11,141 nucleotides of DNA. Origin: Thermoflexus sp. Lineage in GTDB: Bacteria > Chloroflexota > Anaerolineae > B4-G1 > DUEL01. The translations under genes and the position numbers were made by a program. The stretch is taken from the NCBI GenBank assembly GCA_028276215.1, contig JAPYWT010000037.1, positions 1-11,141 on the forward strand, in the 5' to 3' direction. Below, in pieces: positions 1 through 5,697 of this stretch (position 1 is the stretch's first letter; every line of letters starts with the position of its first letter). Below the pieces are notes generated by a model. It was not told where the DNA came from, made no database searches, and saw only the letters and a program-made list of their open reading frames with translations.

Positions 1-3000
1 TGCGGCCCATCGCCTTCACCACCGCCTCCGCCAGTTCCTTCGTCCCCGGCATAATGAACGGGACGACCGGGACCTCCCGGAAGAAGGCCGCCTCGGTGGT
101 GACCGGCAGGAACGGGAGCCCGCTCAGGGCCAGAATCGTCGCGTACGGCGCGTGGGCGTGGACCACCGCCTGCACCTCCGGGCGCGCCCGGTAAATGGCC
201 GTGTGCATCGGCCACTCCGACGACGGCGCCGGAACGCCCTCGTCCAGCACGTTCCCCGCCAGGTCTATGCGCACCATCAGTTCGGGCCGGAGGTCGCCCT
301 TGTAGAGTTGACTGGGGGTGATCCAGCACTCCTCCCGCTCCTCCACCCGCACGCTCACGTTCCCGCCGGTGGCGGTGATGAGCCCCAACTGGTAGAGTTC
401 GTTAATGGCCCGGACCATCTCCGCGCGCGGGTCCTCCGGGGTATGCAGGCTAAAAGCCTGCGCTACACTGTGGCGCAGGCTGTCAGCCTGCGCTACGCCG
501 GCCTCCTCCCGCGCCGCGGTATAGAGGCGGATCAGGTCCCCCTGGACCCGCTGGACCCCCATCGCGGTCCGGACGTCCCCGCTGAAGGAGAGTTTCCCGC
601 TCATCGCCGCCTTCTGCCCGCTGAGGCGGCCGGTGAGGATGCTATCCAGCACCTCCGCCGTGGCCTTCATCCGGACCTCGGCGGGGGTCGGCGGCGCGCC
701 CAGCCCGGCGACCACCTCCCCGTCCTGGAAGCCGATGTAGAACTCCAGCCCCACGTCGGTCATTGTGTAGTGGGTCATCACCCGCCGCCGGGTGGCGAAC
801 TCCCGCAGCGCCGGGTCGGCGACGGCCTTCTCGCAGAACCGGCGCACAATCTCCTCAACCCGATTGCGTATTGCGTGTTCCGTACTCATTGCTCCTTGCT
901 CCGTGCGACCTGCGACCTGCTCCATGCGACCTGCGACCTGCTCCGTGCTCCCTGCGACCTGCTCCCTGCTCCCTGCGACCTGCAGGTCACTGACCGCCGG
1001 CCCGGGCCGCCCCTCCAGACTCTCCAGGACGCGCGCGTCGGCGGACCGGCGCGGGCCCGTCCAGGAGAACCCGTCCAGGGTCTGGGGGTTCAGAATGTGA
1101 CGGGGCCGTTCCCCGACCAGCATCCGCCGCAGGTCCTCCACGACGATGTGGCCCTGGTGCGCGGCCACCTCGGCGGTGTTCCCTCCGATGTGGGGCGTGG
1201 CGATGACGTTGGGCAACCCTAACAGCGGGTGGTCCGACGCGGGCGGCTCCACGGAGAAGACGTCCAGCGCGGCCCCGGCCAGGTGCCCGCTCCGCAACGC
1301 CTCCACCAGTGCCTCCTCGTCCACCAGCGCGGCGCGGGCCGTGTTGACCAGGAAGGCCCCCCGCTTCATCCGGGCCAGCGCCTCCCGGCCGATGAGCCCG
1401 CGCGTCTCCTCGGTGACCGGCGCGTGGAGACTCACAAAGTCGCTCTGGGCCAACAGTTCGTCCAGGGAGACGGACTCCGCGTCGTAGCGCGCGGCGTCCT
1501 CCGGGCGGATGTACGGGTCATAGACCAACAGGCGGACGCCGAAGGAGGCCAGCCGTCGGGCGACCTCCCGCCCGACCGCGCCCAGTCCGACCAGGCCCAC
1601 CGTCTTCCCCCAGAGTTCCCGCCCCAGGAAGGCCTCGTACGCCTGGCCCATGCGGGCCATGTCCCCTGCCTCCCCGCCGGGCTGACGGAGAAACCCGTCC
1701 GCGGGGATCAGTTTGCGCGCCAGCGCCAGCATAAAGGCCACCGTCAGGTCGGCGACGGCGTCGGCGTTGCGGCCCGGCGCATTGAGGACGGGGATCCCCA
1801 GCGCGGTGCAGGCCTCCACGTCCACGTTCACCGCCAGCCCCCGGCAGGAGACGACGACCCGCAGGTCGGGCAACTGTCGCAGCGCCTCCAGGTCCACCAC
1901 GTCCACCTCGGTGATGAAGACGTGGACCCCCTGCAGGGCCTCCACCAGGTCGTCCCCGGTGAGCACCTGGAGCGTCTCCCGGTAGTTGGCGTAGGAGACG
2001 TCCCCCAGACGGCGGAGTTCCGCCAGACTGGCCTCGTCCATCTGCGCGGTGACCAGAATCCGGGGGCGGAAAGAGGGGACGGTCGGTCGGGCGGTCTGCG
2101 CGGCCATGGACTCCAGCACCCGTCCGGCGACCCGGTCGTGGGCCTCCGCCTGGGCCGCGCGCACGTCCTGCCACTCGGCATAGAGGGCCTGGTAGGTCCG
2201 GGCGGCCTCTTCGTTAGGCTCCACGGTGCGGACGCGCCCCAGCCGCGCCGCGCCCTCCGCCAGGTCGGCGAAGAGCCCCGCGCCCATCCCGGCGCAAATG
2301 GCCGCGCCCAGGGCTGTCCCCTCCGGGATTTCGGAGACCCGGACGGGCCGGCCCAGGACGTTGGCGACCAGTTGGGCCCAGAAGGGGCTGCGGGTCAGGC
2401 CGCCGGTCATCATGTAGCGCAGGCTGTCAGCCTGCGCCACGACTGCCGCAACCTGTTCCAGGTTGGCCCGCAGGACGAAGGCCAGCCCCTCCAGGACGGC
2501 CCGGCAGAGGTCGGCCCGGCGGGAGGAGGCGTCGCCGCTCAGGAAGGGGGAAAGGGTGATGCTCCCGAGGGGCAAACTCAGCGCGCGGGCGTTGAAGACC
2601 TGCCCGCCGAAGGTGGAGAGGATGCCCCCGGCGCCGGGCCGGGCCTGGGCCGCCTCCGCGACCAGCCGGGCCACCGGTCGGGGGGAATCCGGGAAGAGCA
2701 GGCCCGCCAGCCAGTCCAGCGCGTCCCCCAGCGGCCCTCCGTTGCTCTCCACGACCCACCGGTCCGGCAGGACGTGCAGGCCGGTCCAGAGGCGGGCCTC
2801 CGGGTCTATCACGGGCCGGTCGGCGACGCCCTGGACGGGCCCCGTCGTCCCGGCGACGATGCCCACATCGCCGGGGGCCAGCGCGCCCAGGGCCAGCAGC
2901 GCGCACTGGGTGTCCGCCCCGCCCACGGCGACGGGGACCCCCGGCGGGAGCCCCAGGTCGGCGGCGGCGGGCTCCGTCAGCGGGCCCAGATACTGGCCCG

Positions 3001-3625
3001 ACGGCCGCAGGGGCGGGAGGAGCGCTGGGGGGAGGCCCCGACCAGTCAGCCAGTCCGTTATCCACTCCCGCCGGACCACGTCCAGGAGCAGGCTCTCCCC
3101 GGCCTGGGAGAAGTCGGTGGCCAGGGCGCCGCAGAGGCGGAAGGCGACCCAGTCGCTAAGGGAGAGCGCCACCGCCCCCTCCAGCCACTCCGGGTGGCGC
3201 GCGGCCAGCCAGGCCAGGCGGGGGGCGGTGAAAATGGGGGATGGCCAGCGGCCGGTGCGGGCGGCCAGCGCGTCGCCCTCCCGGGCGGCCATCTCCATCC
3301 CCTCGGCCGCGGCGCGGGCATCTTTGTTGGGGACGGCGAAGAGGACCTTCCCCTCCCGCACCAGCACCAGACTGTGGCGCATGGACGCGGCGGCGATGCC
3401 GGCCACGTCGGTCGGCGCGGCGCCGGACCGCCCCAGGGCCTCCCGGACGGCCTCCGCCAGCAGGCCCCAGTTGCGGTCGGTGTCAAAGTCGTATCCCCAG
3501 CCGTCGGGTGCGGGGGGATGCTCCCACCGCCGGACGGCGACGGTCGTCCGTCCGCTCTCCACATCCACCAGCAGCGCGCGGACGGAACCGCTGCCGGCAT
3601 CCAGACCGAGCAGGTATGGGGGCAT
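1..3625 (-). CDS. Four-domain fusion: FGGY sugar kinase, D-2-hydroxyacid dehydrogenase, SCP2-like domain, class II aldolase (C-terminus outside window)
   Basis: Reading down from the ATG at 3625-3623, one frame stays open for 1208 codons to the window edge. Residues 1 to about 490 are an FGGY carbohydrate kinase: LGLDAGSGSVRALL at the start, ATDFSQAGES, the GGADTQCALLALGA motif with likely catalytic base Asp238, and MMTGGLTRSPFW. Residues 520-850 are a D-isomer-specific 2-hydroxyacid dehydrogenase: GLGAVG at 680-685 and the likely catalytic triad Arg764, Glu793 and His812. Residues 880-912 are a repeat linker. Residues 913 to about 1040 resemble SCP2 (MTDVGLEFYIGFQDG). The rest is a class II aldolase, with Glu1137 in SSEWPMH and metal ligands His1156/His1158 in HAHA; the third His would lie outside. 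AAGGAG is 7 bases before the ATG and an in-frame TAA lies upstream, which fixes the start. Such enzymes are usually separate proteins. The set fits sugar or sugar-acid breakdown; substrate unknown. Confidence 0.88.
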   Translation of the reverse strand, partial: MPPYLLGLDAGSGSVRALLVDVESGRTTVAVRRWEHPPAPDGWGYDFDTDRNWGLLAEAVREALGRSGAAPTDVAGIAAASMRHSLVLVREGKVLFAVPNKDARAAAEGMEMAAREGDALAARTGRWPSPIFTAPRLAWLAARHPEWLEGAVALSLSDWVAFRLCGALATDFSQAGESLLLDVVRREWITDWLTGRGLPPALLPPLRPSGQYLGPLTEPAAADLGLPPGVPVAVGGADTQCALLALGALAPGDVGIVAGTTGPVQGVADRPVIDPEARLWTGLHVLPDRWVVESNGGPLGDALDWLAGLLFPDSPRPVARLVAEAAQARPGAGGILSTFGGQVFNARALSLPLGSITLSPFLSGDASSRRADLCRAVLEGLAFVLRANLEQVAAVVAQADSLRYMMTGGLTRSPFWAQLVANVLGRPVRVSEIPEGTALGAAICAGMGAGLFADLAEGAARLGRVRTVEPNEEAARTYQALYAEWQDVRAAQAEAHDRVAGRVLESMAAQTARPTVPSFRPRILVTAQMDEASLAELRRLGDVSYANYRETLQVLTGDDLVEALQGVHVFITEVDVVDLEALRQLPDLRVVVSCRGLAVNVDVEACTALGIPVLNAPGRNADAVADLTVAFMLALARKLIPADGFLRQPGGEAGDMARMGQAYEAFLGRELWGKTVGLVGLGAVGREVARRLASFGVRLLVYDPYIRPEDAARYDAESVSLDELLAQSDFVSLHAPVTEETRGLIGREALARMKRGAFLVNTARAALVDEEALVEALRSGHLAGAALDVFSVEPPASDHPLLGLPNVIATPHIGGNTAEVAAHQGHIVVEDLRRMLVGERPRHILNPQTLDGFSWTGPRRSADARVLESLEGRPGPAVSDLQVAGSREQVAGSTEQVAGRMEQVAGRTEQGAMSTEHAIRNRVEEIVRRFCEKAVADPALREFATRRRVMTHYTMTDVGLEFYIGFQDGEVVAGLGAPPTPAEVRMKATAEVLDSILTGRLSGQKAAMSGKLSFSGDVRTAMGVQRVQGDLIRLYTAAREEAGVAQADSLRHSVAQAFSLHTPEDPRAEMVRAINELYQLGLITATGGNVSVRVEEREECWITPSQLYKGDLRPELMVRIDLAGNVLDEGVPAPSSEWPMHTAIYRARPEVQAVVHAHAPYATILALSGLPFLPVTTEAAFFREVPVVPFIMPGTKELAEAVVKAMGR
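441..496. repeat. Two adjacent copies of a dispersed palindrome inside the coding region
   Basis: The first copy (441-466) and second copy (470-496) share the core CAGGCT-NNN-AGCCTG flanked by GCGC/CTAC-type ends. Both lie in the linker between the SCP2 and aldolase domains. In the minus-strand frame the second copy is read as VAQADSLRH and the first as VAQAFSLHT, so the insertion kept the frame open. Confidence 0.85.
886..983 (-). repeat. 14-unit heptamer tandem array forming the dehydrogenase-SCP2 linker
   Basis: On the minus strand the array reads as 14 consecutive 7-bp units of the form GCANGNN (GCAGGTC, GCAGGGA, GCACGGA, GCATGGA and similar); the last is GCAATGA. Three units make 21 bp, so the frame repeats every 7 codons and encodes VAGSREQ, VAGSTEQ, VAGRMEQ and VAGRTEQ. 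The two final units supply AAGGA and an ATG at 889-887, which could act as an internal translation start for the SCP2-aldolase part. Confidence 0.9.
2413..2440. repeat. Third copy of the CAGGCT/AGCCTG palindrome, inside the kinase domain
   Basis: The same palindrome as at 441-496 (core CAGGCT-GTC-AGCCTG). It is read in frame as VAQADSLRY immediately before the MMTGGLTRSPFW motif of the FGGY kinase. It occupies the short loop ahead of the conserved glycine pair of the ATP-binding half, a place where length and sequence usually vary. Confidence 0.85.
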
Positions 3626-3632
3626 GGTTTTT

Positions 3633-3638
3633 CTCCTT
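3633..3638 (-). promoter_or_regulatory. Ribosome binding site of the kinase-aldolase fusion
   Basis: AAGGAG on the minus strand, 7 bases ahead of the ATG at 3625. It decides the start, because an in-frame TAA lies only a few codons further upstream (3646-3644). Confidence 0.8.
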
Positions 3639-3645
3639 ATTTGTT

Positions 3646-3676
3646 AAAACCACGAAGGACACGAAGGTGCGAAGGT
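3646..3676 (+). repeat. CACGAAGGACACGAAGG-type dispersed repeat
   Basis: AAAACCACGAAGGACACGAAGG followed by a degenerate third unit. Similar copies lie at 10588-10622 and 10661-10703, with inverted copies at 10921-10959 and 10990-11014. Here it lies in the predicted untranslated leader of the minus-strand fusion gene. Confidence 0.75.
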
Positions 3677-3687
3677 GAAACAAGAAC

Positions 3688-3715
3688 ATCATACCATTAT
3701 CGGATAAATTGGCAA
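3688..3715 (-). promoter_or_regulatory. Candidate promoter for the fusion gene
   Basis: The minus strand has TTGCCA (3715-3710), a 16-bp spacer, then TATGAT (3693-3688) preceded by TGG, which is an extended -10 form. Transcription would start near 3681, giving a leader of about 55 bases that contains the CACGAAGG repeat. Confidence 0.55.
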
Positions 3716-3718
3716 GAG

Positions 3719-3736
3719 ATGGGGGTGTGTCCCCAT
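3719..3736. repeat. Short palindrome next to the fusion-gene promoter
   Basis: ATGGGG (3719-3724) and CCCCAT (3731-3736) are inverted around a 6-base loop. It sits 3 bases upstream of the -35 box of the minus-strand promoter. An operator role is possible, but it may equally be a repeat remnant. Confidence 0.4.
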
Positions 3737-3754
3737 TTCGTCAGGCCTGGCCGC

Positions 3755-3788
3755 TTTGTAGGACAACTGCGAGCAGTTGTCCTACAAA
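3755..3788. repeat. Perfect 15-bp inverted repeat between the divergent promoters
   Basis: TTTGTAGGACAACTG (3755-3769) and its exact reverse complement (3774-3788) surround a 4-base loop. It lies 16 bp before the -35 box of the VOC gene promoter and about 40 bp behind that of the fusion gene. It may be a REP-like dispersed palindrome or a shared operator. It is not placed to terminate either gene. Confidence 0.7.
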
Positions 3789-3804
3789 ATAAGTATCCCG
3801 CTTC

Positions 3805-3833
3805 TTGACAAACCCTCTATCTGGGCATACAAT
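3805..3833 (+). promoter_or_regulatory. Sigma-70-type promoter for the VOC-dnaJ operon
   Basis: TTGACA (3805-3810), a spacer of exactly 17 bp, then TACAAT (3828-3833). Transcription should start near 3840, leaving a leader of only about 13 bases that still includes the GGGGGTGA ribosome site before the ATG at 3853. Confidence 0.8.
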
Positions 3834-3852
3834 TGTCAGTGGGGGGTGACAG

Positions 3853-4458
3853 ATGTTCCTGGAAGAGTTGCTTCAGTCGCCGGACTTCGGGAGCGCCGTC
3901 GGGAATCTGGCCCGCCCTTTCCGGGAACATTGGGGATTGCCGAAAGTCCGCCAGTTGGGGCTGGTGGTGCCGGACGTGGAAAACGCGGCCGATGCGCTGG
4001 CGAAGCGGAACATCGGCCCGTTTTTCATTGCCGTGGGGGCACCGAGGCTCTGGCGGGAGCGCGGCCAGGAGCGACGGGTGCGTGGGAAGATGGCGCTGGC
4101 CCGATACGGGGGCGTGGAACTGGAACTGTTGGAGCCCCTGGAGGGCTCCGACTTCTACACCCCCAGCGTGGACCCCGAAGGGCGCCCCGTCCTCCATCAC
4201 ATTGGCTTTTTCGTGGAGGACGTGGACGGCTGGGCGGAGCGACTGGTCCGGGCGGGGTACCCCGTCTGGGTGCGGGGGCGGCTGGGCCTGGGGCCGCTGC
4301 GGACCGACTTCGCCTATATGGACACCGTCGGGGACGCGGGGGTGGTGGTGGAGTTCATCTGCTGGCGGATTTTCGGCCAGCGCTTCGTCCCCCCGGGCCC
4401 CGTCCTGCGGGCCGTCGGCGCCCTGGAGCGACGTCTGGGGTTCCGGCTGAGAGCGTAA
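3853..4458 (+). CDS. VOC-superfamily (glyoxalase-fold) protein
   Basis: 201 residues with two vicinal-oxygen-chelate half-modules. The first holds QLGLVVPDVENAADALAKR (from residue 34) and VELELLEPLEG (88-98). The second holds LHHIGFFVEDVDGWAERL (114-131) and GVVVEFICW (163-171). The four metal-ligand positions appear to be Gln34, Glu91, His116 and Glu167. This Gln-Glu-His-Glu set matches the human glyoxalase I pattern, so metal binding is plausible. Substrate is unknown; methylmalonyl-CoA epimerase-like or lyase activity are the usual options. About 30 extra residues precede the first module, and an Arg-rich tail follows the second. A GGGGGTGA ribosome site fixes the start. It is the first gene after a strong promoter, and dnaJ follows after 39 bases. 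Confidence 0.82.
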   Translation: MFLEELLQSPDFGSAVGNLARPFREHWGLPKVRQLGLVVPDVENAADALAKRNIGPFFIAVGAPRLWRERGQERRVRGKMALARYGGVELELLEPLEGSDFYTPSVDPEGRPVLHHIGFFVEDVDGWAERLVRAGYPVWVRGRLGLGPLRTDFAYMDTVGDAGVVVEFICWRIFGQRFVPPGPVLRAVGALERRLGFRLRA

Positions 4459-4459
4459 G

Positions 4460-4489
4460 TCCCGCGACCTGCCACATCTGCCCTGCGAC
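4460..4489 (+). repeat. Degenerate CTGCGAC-type repeat before dnaJ
   Basis: CCCGCGACCTGCC, CATCTGCC and CCTGCGAC resemble decayed units of the heptamer that is intact at 886-983 and 5699-5754. It ends directly at the GGAGAG ribosome site of the co-chaperone gene. Confidence 0.5.
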
Positions 4490-4497
4490 GGAGAGAT

Positions 4498-5442
4498 ATG
4501 GAATACAAAGACTACTACAAAATCTTAGGCGTTGACCGCAATGCCAGTCAGGACGAAATCAAGAAGGCCTACCGCAAACTGGCCCGCCAGTATCACCCGG
4601 ACATGAATCCGGGGGATAAGGCCGCCGAGGAGCGGTTCAAGGAGATCAACGAGGCCTACGAGGTCCTCTCCGACCCGGAGAAGCGCCGCCGCTACGACCA
4701 GTTCGGCGCCGACTGGAGCCGCTGGCAGGCGCGCGGCGGCCCCGGCGGCTTTGAGGACTTCGCCCGCCAGTGGTTCGGGCAGGCCGGGCCGCAGGTCCAG
4801 TACGTGGACCTGGACGAACTCTTCGGGCAGGCCGGCGGCCTGGGGGACCTCTTTGAGTTTCTCTTCGGCACCCCGCGCGCCCGGCCGCGCGCCGGCACCC
4901 GCCGGACCGCCACCATGAAGGGCCAGGACGTGGAGATGCCGGTGGAGATCACCCTGGAGGAGGCCTTCCACGGCACCACCCGCCAGGTGGAGCGGGCCGA
5001 CGGCCGCGTCGTCACGATCAAAATCCCGCCCGGGGCCCACACCGGCTCCCGCATCCGCTTCGCCGGGCTGGGCCAGCCGGGCCTCATGGGCGGCCCCCCG
5101 GGCGACCTCTACCTGAAGGTCACCGTCCAGCCCCACCCCGTCTTCCGGGTGGAGGGGAGCGACCTCTGGCGGGACCTCCCCGTGGACCTCTACACCGCCG
5201 TCCTGGGGGGCGAGGTGCCGGTGGAGACGCTGGACGGGACGGTCTCGCTGAAAATCCCGCCCGGCACCAGCAGCGGGACCAAATTCCGCCTGCGCGGGAA
5301 AGGGATGCCCCGACCCGGAAACGCTGAGCGCCGGGGCGACCTCTACGTCGTCGTCCAGGTCCAGGTCCCCCAGCGGCTGAGCCCGCGGGAGCGGGAACTT
5401 TTTGAGGAACTGGCCCGCCTGCATCGGGCCTCGCGGTCGTGA
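4498..5442 (+). CDS. DnaJ/CbpA-type co-chaperone without zinc fingers
   Basis: 314 residues. The J domain spans about residues 4-70 (DYYKILGVDRNASQDEIKKAYRKLA) with the HPD motif at 33-35 that stimulates DnaK ATPase, and ends in DPEKRRRYDQFG. A Gly/Phe-rich stretch with DLDELFG and LGDLFEFLFG follows. From about residue 140 come two beta-rich substrate-binding domains (MPVEITLEEAFHGTTRQV; DLYTAVLGGEVPVETLDG; LKIPPGTSSGTKFRLRGKG). No CxxCxGxG repeats are present, so this is the CbpA-like class and not full DnaJ. It delivers unfolded clients to DnaK in the cytoplasm. GGAG lies 4 bases before the ATG. No promoter is visible in the 39-base gap after the VOC gene, so the two are probably co-transcribed. 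Confidence 0.95.
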   Translation: MEYKDYYKILGVDRNASQDEIKKAYRKLARQYHPDMNPGDKAAEERFKEINEAYEVLSDPEKRRRYDQFGADWSRWQARGGPGGFEDFARQWFGQAGPQVQYVDLDELFGQAGGLGDLFEFLFGTPRARPRAGTRRTATMKGQDVEMPVEITLEEAFHGTTRQVERADGRVVTIKIPPGAHTGSRIRFAGLGQPGLMGGPPGDLYLKVTVQPHPVFRVEGSDLWRDLPVDLYTAVLGGEVPVETLDGTVSLKIPPGTSSGTKFRLRGKGMPRPGNAERRGDLYVVVQVQVPQRLSPRERELFEELARLHRASRS

Positions 5443-5445
5443 ATT

Positions 5446-5479
5446 CACCGCAGAGACGCAGATAAACGGGACACGGATG
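5446..5479 (+). repeat. CACCGCAGAGACGCAG-type dispersed repeat fragment
   Basis: The stretch beginning CACCGCAGAGACGCAG resembles a simple intergenic repeat seen in many metagenomic bacterial genomes (recognised from memory, not searched). It lies just after the dnaJ stop codon and leads into the hairpin element at 5481-5557. Confidence 0.4.
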
Positions 5480-5480
5480 G

Positions 5481-5557
5481 TTGCGAGCCGCCGAAGGCGG
5501 CGAAGCAATCTCCAGGCCTGGGGGGAGATTGCTTCGGCGGCCGTTGCCGCCTCGCAA
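5481..5557. repeat. Long imperfect hairpin element (GCGAG...GAAGCAATCTCC family)
   Basis: The left arm (5481-5513), starting TTGCGAG and ending GAAGCAATCTCC, pairs imperfectly with the right arm (5524-5557), starting GGAGATTGCTTCGGCGG and ending CCTCGCAA. The loop is about 10 bases. It looks like a common palindromic dispersed element with no coding capacity. It has no T-run, so it is not a typical terminator, but it could attenuate or stabilise a dnaJ-htrA transcript. Confidence 0.75.
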
Positions 5558-5610
5558 TGACACCGGTAGGTAATTGCGACCTGCGACATGTGCCCTGTGC
5601 TATGCGGATA

Positions 5611-5619
5611 AGGGGAGGA
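5611..5619 (+). promoter_or_regulatory. Strong ribosome site for an alternative HtrA start at 5626
   Basis: AGGGGAGGA lies 6 bases before an ATG at 5626, in frame with the protease. It competes with the GAGAGG (5685-5690) and ATG at 5698. Use of 5626 would add 24 residues before the signal peptide. Confidence 0.5.
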
Positions 5620-5697
5620 ATTCAGATGGGAATCGCAAAGAGAGCGTTTGAAACAACCGGGGTAGTGGATGCTCATTCTGACCTGAGAGGTGCCCCT

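Noticed and set aside
886..983. CRISPR-like array
   Set aside because: The units are 7 bp in direct tandem without spacers. The same holds for 5699-5766, 6937-7024 and 7198-7275.
2100..3625. Naming the kinase xylulokinase, fuculokinase or LsrK
   Set aside because: FGGY members differ in substrate with few visible markers. The aldolase and dehydrogenase partners narrow it to sugar or sugar-acid use but do not identify the substrate.
3755..3788. Terminator
   Set aside because: Neither flanking gene is transcribed towards it from a stop codon; both start outward from this region, and no T-run follows either arm.
1229..3808. Long open frame on the plus strand (over 850 codons)
   Set aside because: It is antisense to the kinase-dehydrogenase fusion, is rich in Gly, Arg, Pro and Gln with no recognisable domain, and arises from GC-biased third positions of the real gene.
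5557..5625. HtrA start at the ATG at 5557
   Set aside because: This ATG falls in the end of the hairpin repeat (CGCAATGAC), has no ribosome site, and would put a long non-signal stretch before the lipobox.
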